NCBI GenBank assembly: GCA_900543095.1 | Contig: UQQD01000002.1 | Coordinates: 62,001-126,000 of the forward strand | Length of the DNA: 64,000 nt | Reading direction: 5' to 3' | Source of the DNA: an uncultured Ruminococcus sp. | GTDB taxonomy: Bacteria; Bacillota; Clostridia; Oscillospirales; Acutalibacteraceae | Shown here: one piece after another, positions 16,384-25,915 of the stretch | Numbering within the stretch: position 1 is the first letter of the stretch | Layout: every line of letters starts with the position of its first letter | The notes under the pieces: generated by a model | What the model saw: only the letters and a program-made list of their open reading frames with translations | Told to the model about the DNA's origin: nothing | The model's database searches: none | Made by a program: the position numbers and the translations under genes

Positions 16384-16489
16384 GCAATTGCAATATTCGG
16401 TCGATTACTTCGTTTATGTATTTGTACACATCTCTTTGCAAACGTTTCTATCAGGGTTTTAATAAAAAATTAATTCGGAATTTTCAAAT

Positions 16490-16521
16490 AAAAAATCGCT
16501 GCAAGCAAATAACTTGCAGCG
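16490..16521 (-). terminator. Intrinsic terminator of gpmI
   Basis: CGCTGCAAG pairs with CTTGCAGCG around seven bases, followed on the minus strand by ATTTTTTA. Confidence 0.88.
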
Positions 16522-16547
16522 GTTAGTTAAGCGTATTGTATTAATTA

Positions 16548-18062
16548 TTATTTAATAAGGCTCTTGCCGTCCATTTCTTCGGGCTGTGGCAGGTTCATAA
16601 TCTGAAGCATTGTAGGAGCAATGTCGGCAAGTCTGCCGCCCTCTCTGAGTTCGCAGTCATAACCTACTACGCAGAACGGAACAGGATTTGTTGTGTGCGC
16701 TGTGAACGGTTCGCCGTCATCGTCAATCATCTTGTCGGCATTACCGTGATCGGCTGTGATAAGCGCAACGCCGTTCATTTCTTTTACAGCGTCGATTACC
16801 TTGCCTACGCAGGTGTCAACGGCTTCAACAGCTTTTACTGCGGCTTCAAACACACCTGTGTGTCCTACCATATCGCAGTTTGCAAAGTTGAGAATAATCA
16901 TATCGTACTTGCCGCTCTTGATTGCGGGAACAAGTTTGTCTGTAACCTCATATGCGCTCATCTCAGGCTGAAGGTCATAGGTTGCAACAGCAGGTGATTT
17001 AACAAGGATTCTGTCTTCACCGGGATACTGTTTTTCTACTCCGCCGTTAAAGAAGAACGTAACGTGAGCGTACTTTTCGGTTTCGGCAATTCTCAGCTGA
17101 TCCATACCAAGACTTGAAATGTATTCGCCCATTGTGTTGTTAAGGGTTTGCGGCTTAAATGCAACCTCAACATTCGGCATCGTTGCGTCGTATTGCGTCA
17201 TACAAACGTAGCGGAGAGGGAAGAAGCCGTTCTTTCTCTCAAAGCCCTTAAATTCAGGGTCAACAAGCGCTCTTGTAATCTCTCTTGCTCTGTCGGGACG
17301 GAAGTTATAGAAAATTACGCTGTCGTTCGGCTTTATTGTTGCTCCGTCCTTGATTACGGCAGGAACAACAAATTCATCAGTAACGCCCTGCTCATATGAA
17401 TTCTTAACAGCGCATACGGGGCAGTCTGCTTCAACACCCTCGCCGTAAACCATTGCGGCATATGCTTTTTCAACACGATCCCAGCGGTTGTCACGGTCCA
17501 TTGCGTAGTATCTGCCCATAACGGTTGCAATTTTGCCTACGCCGATTTTTTCGGTTTCTTTCATACACTCTTCAACGAATTCAGCCGCACTTGACGGCGG
17601 AACGTCACGTCCGTCAAGGAAAGCGTGTATATAAACCTTGTCAAGCCCTTTTTTCTTGGCAAGCTCCAAAATTCCGTAAAGGTGGGTGTTGTGACTATGC
17701 ACGCCGCCGCTTGAAAGCAGTCCCATAAGGTGGAGCGCAGTGCCGTTTTTAAGGGCGCTGTCCATAGCTCCGACGATAGCATCGTTTTCCTTGAGCTTGT
17801 CCTCGTTTATGGTTTTTGTGATTCTTGTAAGCTCCTGATAAACGATTCTGCCTGCGCCGATGTTTGTGTGACCGACTTCCGAGTTGCCCATCTGTCCGTC
17901 AGGCAAACCTACGTCCATTCCCGAAGCTCCTATCTGAGTGATAGGGTTAGAGGAGAACAGCTTGTCTATATTGGGCTTTTTGGCATTAAAAATTGCGTTT
18001 GTGTTATCGTGCTTGCCAATGCCAAAGCCGTCAAGTATCATTAATAACAAAGGTTTTTTCAT
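16548..18062 (-). CDS. gpmI: 2,3-bisphosphoglycerate-independent phosphoglycerate mutase
   Basis: 504 residues from ATG 18062, the usual length near 510. It interconverts 3- and 2-phosphoglycerate using two manganese ions and a phosphoserine. LLMILDGFG holds the first metal Asp, MGNSEVGH the nucleophilic Ser, and [11 protein letters not shown] a C-terminal metal cluster. An upstream in-frame start would add ten residues, but GGAAAGGA at 18071-18078 is spaced for 18062. It lies downstream of pgk and tpiA in the same orientation, separated by 282 bases with a repeat, so it may have its own transcript. Confidence 0.95.
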   Translation of the reverse strand: MKKPLLLMILDGFGIGKHDNTNAIFNAKKPNIDKLFSSNPITQIGASGMDVGLPDGQMGNSEVGHTNIGAGRIVYQELTRITKTINEDKLKENDAIVGAMDSALKNGTALHLMGLLSSGGVHSHNTHLYGILELAKKKGLDKVYIHAFLDGRDVPPSSAAEFVEECMKETEKIGVGKIATVMGRYYAMDRDNRWDRVEKAYAAMVYGEGVEADCPVCAVKNSYEQGVTDEFVVPAVIKDGATIKPNDSVIFYNFRPDRAREITRALVDPEFKGFERKNGFFPLRYVCMTQYDATMPNVEVAFKPQTLNNTMGEYISSLGMDQLRIAETEKYAHVTFFFNGGVEKQYPGEDRILVKSPAVATYDLQPEMSAYEVTDKLVPAIKSGKYDMIILNFANCDMVGHTGVFEAAVKAVEAVDTCVGKVIDAVKEMNGVALITADHGNADKMIDDDGEPFTAHTTNPVPFCVVGYDCELREGGRLADIAPTMLQIMNLPQPEEMDGKSLIK

Positions 18063-18269
18063 AATTAAAATCCTTTCCGATGATTTTGCCAAAACTACAT
18101 ATTATACCATCTTCCAATAAAACCCTTTAACATCTGCCGCATAAAATCCCGCATAACTGCGTTGTTGTCCTCGGAATACGACAGTATTCCTGCGTCCTCC
18201 GCCTTGTTCTGCGAAAATTTCTATCGACATCTGTTTTAAAGCGTTTTATCGGAAAATAGTATTAATCAG

Positions 18270-18335
18270 AAGGGGATGTCGCATTAAGATGCAGAAAGCG
18301 TTTTTCGCTCTGCGTTAAATGTGACAGTCCCCTTT
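18270..18335. repeat. Palindromic dispersed repeat, copy 1
   Basis: An imperfect hairpin of about 65 bases: AGGGGATGTCGCATTAAG, a central GCAGAAAGCGTTTTTCGCTC region, and a complementary end GTGACAGTCCCCTT. A close relative is at 25051-25113. It lies just downstream of tpiA. The rest of the gap 18063-18269 contains a short GGAATA/TATTCC hairpin (18173-18190) but no gene. Confidence 0.75.
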
Positions 18336-18344
18336 GTGTTAAAA

Positions 18345-19112
18345 TTATTTGCTTGCAGCTTTTACTATTGCGGCAAATTTTTCTGCAACAAGTGAAGCGC
18401 CGCCGATAAGTCCGCCGTCAACGTCTTTCTTTGAGAGAAGCTCGTCAGCATTACCGTCGTTCATAGAGCCGCCGTACTGAATCGTAACAGCGTCTGCAAC
18501 ATCCTGATTATAAAGCTTTGCAAGAGTTGAACGGATAAATCCGCAAACTTCCTCAGCCTGCTCGGCAGTAGCGGTTTTGCCTGTGCCGATAGCCCAAACA
18601 GGCTCGTAAGCGATTATTGTGTTGAGAACGTCCTCGTCTGTTACATCATAGAGGTCAAGCTTTATCTGTCTTGCAATAACTTCTTCTGTGATGTCACATT
18701 CACGCTCCCAAAGCAGCTCGCCTACGCAAACGATTGGTTTAAGACCTGCTGCAAGAGCGGCTTTTGTTCTCTTGTTTACAGTTTCATCGGTTTCACCAAA
18801 GTACTGTCTTCTTTCGCTGTGACCGATAACTACATATTCAACGCCCATCTCTTTGAGCATACCTGTTGAAATTTCGCCTGTAAATGCGCCTTTTTCTGCC
18901 CAATGGCAGTTTTCTGCGCCGATTTTTACATTTGTGCCCTTTGTAACTTCAAGAGCAACGCTGAGGTCAACGTACGGTACACAAGCGATAACTTCGCAGT
19001 CAGCGTCCTTAACAGCGGGAACAATGGCTGTAAGAAGCTCTTTTGCCTCGCTTGGGGTTTTGTTCATTTTCCAGTTGCCGGCTATAACGGCTTTCCTTTT
19101 TGTCTTATCCAT
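18345..19112 (-). CDS. tpiA: Triosephosphate isomerase
   Basis: 255 residues, a TIM barrel interconverting dihydroxyacetone phosphate and glyceraldehyde 3-phosphate. Visible motifs are GNWKMNK with the catalytic Lys, VIGHSERR with the catalytic His, and AYEPVWAIGTGKTA with the catalytic Glu. It follows pgk by 20 bases and shares its transcript. Confidence 0.97.
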   Translation of the reverse strand: MDKTKRKAVIAGNWKMNKTPSEAKELLTAIVPAVKDADCEVIACVPYVDLSVALEVTKGTNVKIGAENCHWAEKGAFTGEISTGMLKEMGVEYVVIGHSERRQYFGETDETVNKRTKAALAAGLKPIVCVGELLWERECDITEEVIARQIKLDLYDVTDEDVLNTIIAYEPVWAIGTGKTATAEQAEEVCGFIRSTLAKLYNQDVADAVTIQYGGSMNDGNADELLSKKDVDGGLIGGASLVAEKFAAIVKAASK

Positions 19113-19132
19113 TTATATTCAGCCTTTCAAAA

Positions 19133-20341
19133 TTATTTGTCAGCGATTACTGCAATGCCGGGGAGAGTTTTGCCCTCAAGATATTCAAGAGAAGCGCCGC
19201 CGCCTGTTGAGATGTGGCTCATCTTGTCGGCAAAGCCAAGCTGAATAACAGCAGCCGCACTGTCGCCGCCGCCGATGATTGTTGTAGCGTCTGTATCTGC
19301 AAGAGCTTTTGCAACGGCGATTGTGCCCTTTGCAAGAGTCGGGTTCTCAAATACGCCCATAGGACCGTTCCAAACAACCGTCTTTGCGTTCTTTACAGCG
19401 TCTGCAAAGAGCTCCTGAGTCTTTGTACCGATGTCAAGACCTTCCATATCTGCAGGAATGCTGTCAGCGTCAACAACCTTAACGTCAATAGGTCCGTCGA
19501 TTGGGTCAGGGAAGCCTGCCGCAATGGTTGTGTCAACGGGGAGAAGAAGCTTTTTGCCGAGCTTTTCAGCCTTTTCCATCATTTCCTTGCAATAGTCAAT
19601 CTTTGTATCGTCAACGAGCGAAAGACCAACCTCTTTGCCCTGAGCTTTGAGGAATGTATAAGCCATACCGCCGCCGATAATAAGCGTGTCGCATTTTTCG
19701 AGAAGGTTAGAGATTACGTTAAGCTTGTCTGCAACCTTTGCGCCGCCGAGGATAGCAACAAACGGACGAACAGGATTTTCAACGGCATTGCCGAGGTAGT
19801 TGATTTCTTTCTGCATAAGGTAGCCTACAGCGGTTTCCTTGATGTGGTCTGTAACGCCTGCTGTTGAGCAGTGAGCGCGGTGAGCAGAACCGAAAGCGTC
19901 CATTACGAAAATGTCGGCAAGAGAAGCAAGCTCGCTTGAGAAAGGCTCAAGATTCTTTGTTTCTTCAGCTCTGAAACGTGTGTTCTGAAGAAGAACAACG
20001 TCGCCGTCTTTCATTTCGGCAACAGCCTTCTTAGCGTTTTCGCCTACTACGTTGTCGTCATCGGCAAAAACAACCTCTTTGCCCAAAAGCTCTGAAAGTC
20101 TTACTGCAACAGGAGCAAGTGAGAACTTTGCTTCTGGACCGTTCTTCGGCTTGCCGAGGTGAGAGCAGAGAATAACCTTGCCGCCGTCAGCAATCAGCTT
20201 TTTGATTGTGGGGAGAGCGGCTGTGATACGATTGTCGTTAGTGATAACGCCGTCCTTGAGAGGTACGTTGAAATCCACACGAACAAGCACTCTTTTGCCT
20301 TTTACGTTAATGTCGTCAACTGTAACTTTGTTAAGTTTCAT
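19133..20341 (-). CDS. pgk: Phosphoglycerate kinase
   Basis: 402 residues from ATG 20341, normal for the family. It transfers phosphate from 1,3-bisphosphoglycerate to [11 protein letters not shown] near the N-terminus, LGGAKVADK and the C-terminal GGGDSAAAV nucleotide loop are present. An in-frame ATG 75 bases upstream would add a non-homologous extension that overlaps the promoter -10 box; AAAGGA upstream of 20341 supports the shorter form. First gene of pgk-tpiA. No gapA is adjacent. Confidence 0.96.
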   Translation of the reverse strand: MKLNKVTVDDINVKGKRVLVRVDFNVPLKDGVITNDNRITAALPTIKKLIADGGKVILCSHLGKPKNGPEAKFSLAPVAVRLSELLGKEVVFADDDNVVGENAKKAVAEMKDGDVVLLQNTRFRAEETKNLEPFSSELASLADIFVMDAFGSAHRAHCSTAGVTDHIKETAVGYLMQKEINYLGNAVENPVRPFVAILGGAKVADKLNVISNLLEKCDTLIIGGGMAYTFLKAQGKEVGLSLVDDTKIDYCKEMMEKAEKLGKKLLLPVDTTIAAGFPDPIDGPIDVKVVDADSIPADMEGLDIGTKTQELFADAVKNAKTVVWNGPMGVFENPTLAKGTIAVAKALADTDATTIIGGGDSAAAVIQLGFADKMSHISTGGGASLEYLEGKTLPGIAVIADK

Positions 20342-20404
20342 TAGGTTCAATCCTTTCGTCTTAGAAGAATATTGTAAAAATTTAGTATTTTCACATACAA
20401 AATT

Positions 20405-20433
20405 ATTATATAACAAAATGCAGTATTTATCAA
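20405..20433 (-). promoter_or_regulatory. Promoter of pgk-tpiA
   Basis: On the minus strand TTGATA (20428-20433), 17 bases, TATAAT (20405-20410). Confidence 0.75.
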
Positions 20434-20504
20434 TAGAAATCTGTAATTTTTATAATTTGGCGGTTATATTATTAAAAGTGAAAAATTAAATGATAATTGG
20501 AATT

Positions 20505-21026
20505 TTATACCTGCAAATTATTGGCTTCGCTCCATTTATGATTGTGAAGCTCGCCCTTGTTTTGAAGCTCCGGATAATCCCATTGCCTGAGAACTTCGTA
20601 TGCGGCGACAGCAACCGAATTTGAAAGATTAAGACTGCGTGCTTCGTCAATCATAGGAATTCTCAAAGTGTTGTCTGGGTGTTTAAGTAAAAGTTCTTCG
20701 GGCAAGCCCTTTGTTTCTTTGCCGAACAAAAGATAGCAGTTGTCGGGAAATTCAACGTCGGAATGTCTGTGAGTACCCTTTGTTGAAAAGAAGTAGTAAT
20801 TGCCGCCCTTTGTTTTTTCAAAAAAGTCATCTATGCTTTCATAATATGTAATATCCAAAAAGTGCCAGTAATCAAGCCCTGCACGCTTGAGCTTTCTGTC
20901 GTCTATCGCAAATCCGAGCGGCTTTACCAGATGAAGCCTTGCTCCGGTTGCGGCACAGGTGCGTGCAACGTTGCCGGTGTTTTGCGGAATTTCAGGCTCT
21001 ACAAGCACAAGATTGAGTTTTGCCAA
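20505..21026 (-). CDS. trmL: tRNA (cytidine(34)-2'-O)-methyltransferase
   Basis: 173 residues, a minimal SPOUT methyltransferase that methylates the wobble ribose of certain leucine tRNAs. LVEPEIPQNTGNVARTCAATG at the N-terminus, LLFGKETKGLP in the middle and MIDEARSLNLSNSVAVAAYE at the end form the knotted SAM site. Length is typical. It appears monocistronic, between pgk and a convergent-side small gene. Confidence 0.93.
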   Translation of the reverse strand: MAKLNLVLVEPEIPQNTGNVARTCAATGARLHLVKPLGFAIDDRKLKRAGLDYWHFLDITYYESIDDFFEKTKGGNYYFFSTKGTHRHSDVEFPDNCYLLFGKETKGLPEELLLKHPDNTLRIPMIDEARSLNLSNSVAVAAYEVLRQWDYPELQNKGELHNHKWSEANNLQV

Positions 21027-21157
21027 GAATTATCACTCCGTTTTTATTAAAATCTGTTTTATTATATTTTAAATCGCAAACAATAATAAAGCAAGATATT
21101 TTTCTTGTCAAGTCAAAAGCCGAATTTTCGGCAAATTTAAGTTGAGGAGATGAAACA

Positions 21158-21340
21158 ATGACCGCAAATCCGCTTATGAATATGGTAAAGGGTGCTGCTA
21201 TCGGTCTTGCCGCAGGTGTAGCGGTAGGCTATGTCGGCAGAAAAGCCGTAGATGATAACCCAAAGCTGAGAAAAAAGGCTAACAAGGCTTACAAAACCTT
21301 TGAAAGCATTATGGATACCGCTCAGTATATGTTTAAATAA
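21158..21340 (+). CDS. Small YtxH-like membrane protein
   Basis: 60 residues. A Gly/Ala-rich hydrophobic helix (about 8-26, GAAIGLAAGVAVGYVG) is followed by a basic, charged amphipathic tail. This resembles YtxH/general-stress small proteins, but similarity is only of type. GAGGAG at 21144-21149 ahead of the ATG makes it credible as a real gene, better than the frame opposite. Confidence 0.6.
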   Translation: MTANPLMNMVKGAAIGLAAGVAVGYVGRKAVDDNPKLRKKANKAYKTFESIMDTAQYMFK

Positions 21341-21357
21341 CAAAGTATCAGGTATGC

Positions 21358-21386
21358 AAAAATCCCCTCGGAGTTTACCGAGGGGA
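21358..21386 (-). terminator. Intrinsic terminator of the M23 gene
   Basis: TCCCCTCGG/CCGAGGGGA stem with a six-base loop, followed by ATTTTT on the minus strand. It may also weakly end the small plus-strand gene. Confidence 0.85.
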
Positions 21387-21409
21387 TAAATTATTCTTAT
21401 ATAGAATTA

Positions 21410-22897
21410 TCAGCACACATAATTAAGGGGATTGATTTTTTCGCCGTTTTCAATAATTTCAAAATGCAGGTGAGGTCCTGTCGAGTTGCCTGTAGAACCG
21501 ACATAAGCGATAGTTTCGCCCTGCGAAACATACTGACCCGTTGATACTGCAAGTGAGCTTGCGTGACCGTAGAGCGTCTGATAGCCGTTGCCGTGGTCTA
21601 TAACAACATAATTTCCGTAACCGCTGTTATCTCCGCCTGCAAAGGTAACCGTTCCGCCGTCGGCGGCTACAATCGGCTGACCATATACGCCGCCGTCTGC
21701 AATGTCAATTCCCTGGTGCATTCTGCCCCAGCGCCATTCAAACAAGCTTGAAATCGAATGGGTATAGGGCAGAGGCCAAATAAATTGTCCCGAAGCAGTA
21801 CCTGCGGATGTATTGCCCGGTTCGTACTCGCCGTCCTTTGAGCCTTTGATAATTACTCTGTCAACAGGTTCTTTTGTTACCTTTGATCCCGTAACATATA
21901 CATCTGTTTGAATTCCGTCGGTAAAGGTTACTCTTATCATAACCTTTTCTTCGCCGTCTTCACCTTCTGTTTTTACTTCCTCATATGATGAATATTCGGA
22001 ATCATCGTATTCGGTTTCCGTGTCATATGCAATATCGGTAGTATAGTACATATCGGTTGAAAGAGCTATCGAAAATTTTCCGTCTGCCTTCGCCATTATC
22101 TCGTCAACGGTATTTATCTGGGTTTCATCAAAGCTGCCGTTTTTGATTTTGACGTCATTGGCAAATTCCGTTGTGGTTTCAGCGTCGTAGTCCTTGCGAT
22201 AGTCAACAAGTACCTTATTAAGTGCTTCGTTAAGCTCGGCTGCCTGAGTTGTTGCGCCGATTAACTCGCCGTCAATATAAAGTCCCACAACTCCGGATTC
22301 CACAAAAAGCTCCGGATTTATAATGTCTGAATTCTGAACTTCATCAGATGTTGCAGCAATTAAAAAATCATTTTCGGGAACATTTGTGCTTTCCGCTTTT
22401 AACACTTTGTCAGATGGCTGAGTGTTAAAAGTATCGGGTATGTCAAGAGCACTTGCAACCGTGACACACGGAATCATAATTGCCGCAAGACAGGCAACCA
22501 CGGCAAGCACCGCTCTTTTCTTTAATAATGCATGTGTGCGGTAGCCGTTGTTCGGTGCACTGTGCGCATATTTGCGGTTGTTTACGCAAACAACGCTTGT
22601 GATTGATTCTTTGGCTGAATTATTGAATTCGCTGTTTTGTCCCTGTCTGTTTTCGTTATAAAACTTGTCAAGCATACCGGACTGAGACTTTTTGTCTACA
22701 GCTTTTACGGTCTTTGCGGCTTGAGCTTTTAAAACCGTCGCAGTCTTTTTCGGCTTGCAAAGTTTGACTGCTCTTTTAACAAAGCGCACGGTCTTTTGAG
22801 CCGTGTTAAGCTCTTTTTTTCTTTTTGCTCTTTTGCTTGATGACTTCAGACATTCAATTTCATCGAATCCGTCTAAGCCAATGAATTTGGTATTCAA
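21410..22897 (-). CDS. M23-family peptidoglycan endopeptidase with G5-like domain
   Basis: 495 residues. A long basic cytoplasmic N-terminus (1-125) precedes one membrane span near 127-150 (AVLAVVACLAAIMIP). The extracellular part has an alpha/beta region (about 205-310), a G5-like segment (about 315-355) and a C-terminal lysostaphin-type M23 domain. Zinc ligands lie in HQGIDIAD and in HLHFE (H476, H478). It probably cleaves stem-peptide cross-links while tethered to the membrane. The start is TTG, eight bases after AGGAG; an ATG start is not available nearby. The G5 and M23 combination is common in Firmicutes. Confidence 0.88.
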   Translation of the reverse strand: MNTKFIGLDGFDEIECLKSSSKRAKRKKELNTAQKTVRFVKRAVKLCKPKKTATVLKAQAAKTVKAVDKKSQSGMLDKFYNENRQGQNSEFNNSAKESITSVVCVNNRKYAHSAPNNGYRTHALLKKRAVLAVVACLAAIMIPCVTVASALDIPDTFNTQPSDKVLKAESTNVPENDFLIAATSDEVQNSDIINPELFVESGVVGLYIDGELIGATTQAAELNEALNKVLVDYRKDYDAETTTEFANDVKIKNGSFDETQINTVDEIMAKADGKFSIALSTDMYYTTDIAYDTETEYDDSEYSSYEEVKTEGEDGEEKVMIRVTFTDGIQTDVYVTGSKVTKEPVDRVIIKGSKDGEYEPGNTSAGTASGQFIWPLPYTHSISSLFEWRWGRMHQGIDIADGGVYGQPIVAADGGTVTFAGGDNSGYGNYVVIDHGNGYQTLYGHASSLAVSTGQYVSQGETIAYVGSTGNSTGPHLHFEIIENGEKINPLNYVC

Positions 22898-23068
22898 AAT
22901 AAATTCTCCTATCTCATTAACCGTTACATAATTGTAACAAACTCAACGATATAATTATAACAAATTGTAACCAAAATTCAATAGGAGAAATAAAAAACGT
23001 GATAATTAACAATTAAATTCGCAATCAGCCATTGAATAATTCAACGTATTGCACAATAATTCCAATAA

Positions 23069-23524
23069 TTAATTATACTGTAAGTTATCAACGTTGTAAT
23101 CTTTCAACAAAGAGTAATATTCTTCTAAAGCATTTTTTGCGCCGATTTTGTCGTGTTCCTTGTAATTTCCGCACTCTATTGCAGTAGTTCCGGGAATTTC
23201 ACCCTCGTGTTCAGCGCATTTTTTGACAGTATCTTTAATGAGCTCCAGTGCTTGTTCCTGAGATAAATTTCTTACAAGGAAATAAAAACCTGTTCTGCAA
23301 CCCATCGGACCGAAATATATAACGTTATCCGCAAATTTGCTGTTGCGTGCATAGGTTGCAAACAAGTGCTCTATTGTGTGCATAACGGGATTCGGAAGAT
23401 AGGGAGGAGTGTTTGGCTTTATAAAGCGCATATCATATGTTGTAATATCGCCGTCGATGCGAGAAACATAAACTCCGGGTTTCAGTGTGTTGTGGTCAAT
23501 AGTGAAGCTTGCAATTTTTTTCAT
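23069..23524 (-). CDS. luxS: S-ribosylhomocysteine lyase
   Basis: 151 residues, full length. LuxS cleaves S-ribosylhomocysteine to homocysteine and the autoinducer-2 precursor. Metal ligands are HTIEH and the downstream Cys in ECGNYKEHD; the catalytic Cys is in GPMGCRTGFY. It lies 46 bases behind the GH25 gene on the same strand. No pfs or metK is nearby. Confidence 0.96.
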   Translation of the reverse strand: MKKIASFTIDHNTLKPGVYVSRIDGDITTYDMRFIKPNTPPYLPNPVMHTIEHLFATYARNSKFADNVIYFGPMGCRTGFYFLVRNLSQEQALELIKDTVKKCAEHEGEIPGTTAIECGNYKEHDKIGAKNALEEYYSLLKDYNVDNLQYN

Positions 23525-23570
23525 AAAAATCTCTTTTCCGTAAATTTAAATCGGAGCAGCACTCCGTTAA

Positions 23571-24479
23571 TCAGTCATAGTCGGCAATATCTGTAAAGCA
23601 AATGTTCAGATCGACAGCGCCCTCTATTCCGTCAACATTTCCGCTGTCTGAATATTGCCACATTGAAAACTGATAATAGAATGTCGGTACGTCGGAGTAT
23701 TCGCAGTACCAAATATCATAATCTGCAAGCTGAGTTAAGTCGTACTTAAAATACAGCTCTCTGCTCGGTGAATAAATCATAGGTTTAAAGCCAAGCTCTT
23801 TTGCCTTTTCACAAAACGCTTTTGCACATTGTGTGGCCTGATTTGCCGAAACGTTGTCTGTTCGAGCATTGTCGTCCTTGATTATTTCCCAGTCAAAGGC
23901 AAGCGGGTAGTCGAGCTTTAAATCGCCGAGTACCTGTTTTACATATTCGGCTTCTTCAACCGCCTCTTCATTTGTTGTTGCCTGTGAGAAAAAGTAACCG
24001 CCGACTTTTATGCCTGCTTTCTGGGCGCCGTTTATGTATTCAACAGCTCTGTCATCGGCGTACATCTCACCGCTTTCGCCGTAGCCTCTGCCGCCGATTC
24101 TTACCATAGCAAAGTCAATTCCGCTTGCTTTCACCTTGTCCCAGTCAATATTTCCGCTGAAAGAGGAAATGTCTATGCCTTCCTTTGAGGCGGCTTGTCC
24201 GTTTTCACTGTAATATTTATAATTATTGTCAGCGGTGAAATTATTGTTATTCAGCTTGTTTACGGGAACACCGTCAAGCTCGGTTATCCATATTTCACCC
24301 AATGTACTGTCGTTTATATGTATTTTTGAGCCGGTCGTCTTTACGGTGGTGTCGGTTGCTTCTGTTGGAGTGACAGCTCCCGATTGTTGTGCGTCTGAGC
24401 CTTTGCTGTCTGAACAGCCGGCTGATATTACGCAAAATACCAGTAAAAAAGCCAGAGTCAGGCCTGCGATTCGTTTCAT
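23571..24479 (-). CDS. Glycoside hydrolase family 25 lysozyme-like lipoprotein
   Basis: 302 residues from ATG 24479. A lipoprotein signal ends in ISAGC, a low-complexity Ser/Thr spacer follows, and the GH25 barrel spans about 95-300. DISSFSGNIDW carries the first acidic residue and the FDWEI triplet is the catalytic D-x-E site. It should cut the muramic acid-glucosamine bond of peptidoglycan from the outer face of the membrane. A TTG six bases upstream is possible, but the GGGG block is better spaced for the ATG. Confidence 0.9.
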   Translation of the reverse strand: MKRIAGLTLAFLLVFCVISAGCSDSKGSDAQQSGAVTPTEATDTTVKTTGSKIHINDSTLGEIWITELDGVPVNKLNNNNFTADNNYKYYSENGQAASKEGIDISSFSGNIDWDKVKASGIDFAMVRIGGRGYGESGEMYADDRAVEYINGAQKAGIKVGGYFFSQATTNEEAVEEAEYVKQVLGDLKLDYPLAFDWEIIKDDNARTDNVSANQATQCAKAFCEKAKELGFKPMIYSPSRELYFKYDLTQLADYDIWYCEYSDVPTFYYQFSMWQYSDSGNVDGIEGAVDLNICFTDIADYD

Positions 24480-24560
24480 ATTCAAAACCCCGTTCCATTA
24501 TCTTTTTATCAGCATAACACAAAAATAAAAATATGTAAACTATGAAAGTCAAAAATACTA

Positions 24561-24589
24561 TTGAAAATATTAGCATAATTTTGTATAAT
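24561..24589 (+). promoter_or_regulatory. Promoter of basic orphan gene
   Basis: TTGAAA (24561-24566), 17 bases, TATAAT (24584-24589), divergent from the GH25 gene. Confidence 0.65.
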
Positions 24590-24638
24590 GTATTTGTATT
24601 TCTGTAATTTGTGACAAATTTTTTGGGGTGGTGATAAG

Positions 24639-25010
24639 GTGAATAATGCGAGCGTGAGCGGATACAGCAAAAAAACCAAGTCACAGCTTTTAAAAGCTAT
24701 TGACGAATGTCAGTCGCTCAGCCAGTTGTTTGCACTTATCCAACACGAAGAGATTGTGATTCAGATGCACACACAAAGCGGTGCGTCAAACCTGACTCCC
24801 AAAAAACTCGGTCCAAAGGAAATAATAGATAAAAAAGATACGCCGTTTGAACGTCTTAAGGCTGAGGTAAGAAAATCAGTTGAAAGCGGAGGAGAACGGG
24901 CAGTAAACAAATACGTGAAATCCGTTGAAGCTAAATCAAAAACTACCGACAGAAAAAAGGCGGCTCTTGAAAAGGCGAGAGCCAAAAAAGCCAAAAAGAA
25001 TATGAAATAG
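24639..25010 (+). CDS. Hypothetical small basic protein
   Basis: 123 residues, not recognised. The first half is a mixed helical region (QLLKAIDECQSLSQLFALI, then HEEIVIQMH); the second half is strongly charged, ending in an Ala/Lys-rich tail (KARAKKAKKNMK) suggestive of nucleic-acid or ribosome contact. No signal peptide. The start is GTG after a GGGGTGG Shine-Dalgarno region. It has a good promoter and is followed 40 bases later by palindromic repeat copy 2. Confidence 0.6.
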   Translation: MNNASVSGYSKKTKSQLLKAIDECQSLSQLFALIQHEEIVIQMHTQSGASNLTPKKLGPKEIIDKKDTPFERLKAEVRKSVESGGERAVNKYVKSVEAKSKTTDRKKAALEKARAKKAKKNMK

Positions 25011-25050
25011 TTTATTTTTTACGGGTAAAAATAATCAATGACAATAAAAC

Positions 25051-25113
25051 AGGGACTGCCGCATTCAGACGCAGAAAGCTTTTTTCGCTCTGCGCTGAAT
25101 ACGACAGTCCCTT
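25051..25113. repeat. Palindromic dispersed repeat, copy 2
   Basis: A 63-base imperfect hairpin with ends AGGGACTG and CAGTCCCT, and the same centre (GCAGAAAGC, T run, GCTCTGCG) as 18270-18335. Identity by eye is around 85 percent, with changes on both arms. It sits between convergent genes. Confidence 0.75.
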
Positions 25114-25123
25114 AGTTATTTGT

Positions 25124-25915
25124 TTATTCGTTGCAAACCGTAGTTTCACACTCTTTGGCACACATTTTGCCCTCAACGTCCGTGTAATAGTCGCCTTTAA
25201 GTAAAATTTCAGATATAGGCACAATTTCATAGCCCTTTTCTTTTATGCCATCAATTACCATCGGCAGGGCTTCCGGCGTGTTTGTTGCGCCGTTATGCAT
25301 AAGAATGATGCTTCCGTCCTTAATTTTTTTCAGTATGTTTTGGGTTATCTGCTCAGGCGTGGGATCTTTCCAGTCAAGTGAATCCACATCCCATTGCACG
25401 CAGTACATATCGCATCCGTTTACCGTCTTTACAACGTCGTTGTTGTAATCTCCGTACGGCGCTCTGAACAGGGTAGGTCTGCACCCTGTAATTTCCTCAA
25501 TCTTATCATTGCACTGTTCAACCTCTTCTTCCATTTTGGACTGTGCTATTTGCGTCATATGCGGATGTGTATTGCTGTGGTTGCCTACGTCGTGACCCCT
25601 TTCGGCAATCTCTTTTACACTTTCGGGGTAGTTGTCAACCCAAGCTCCGACAAGAAAAAAAGTGGTTTTGACGTCGTATTCATCAAGAATATCCAGAAGA
25701 TGGTCGGTCTGTTCGTTTCCCCAAGCGGCGTCAAATGACAGCGCAACCTGTTTTTTGTCTGTATCAACGTGATAAATGGGGATTTCACGGGGCGTATTTG
25801 CGGTTTTAACCGCTTTTACGGTTGACGAGATTGCCACCGTTGCCGCCAATGCCCCCACCAAAAAACAAAATCCTATTGTAATAAGTTTGCGCTTTGTTAA
25901 TATCAGTAAACGCAT
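25124..25915 (-). CDS. Polysaccharide deacetylase, PdaB-like
   Basis: 263 residues: one N-terminal membrane span (about 10-32) and a NodB domain (about 50-245). SFDAAWGN replaces the usual TFDDGP, a pattern typical of the sporulation protein PdaB; HSNTHPHM supplies the zinc histidines, RAPYGDYN the third motif, and LMHNG the last. PdaB acts on peptidoglycan in spore formers, so the gene hints at sporulation, but no other spore gene is in view. Its RBS lies in the 3' arm of the upstream hairpin. Confidence 0.82.
   Translation of the reverse strand: MRLLILTKRKLITIGFCFLVGALAATVAISSTVKAVKTANTPREIPIYHVDTDKKQVALSFDAAWGNEQTDHLLDILDEYDVKTTFFLVGAWVDNYPESVKEIAERGHDVGNHSNTHPHMTQIAQSKMEEEVEQCNDKIEEITGCRPTLFRAPYGDYNNDVVKTVNGCDMYCVQWDVDSLDWKDPTPEQITQNILKKIKDGSIILMHNGATNTPEALPMVIDGIKEKGYEIVPISEILLKGDYYTDVEGKMCAKECETTVCNE

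Noticed and set aside
18063..18269. Degenerate gene between gpmI and tpiA
   Set aside because: No frame of useful length with RBS and no recognisable peptide; only a short hairpin and the palindromic repeat.
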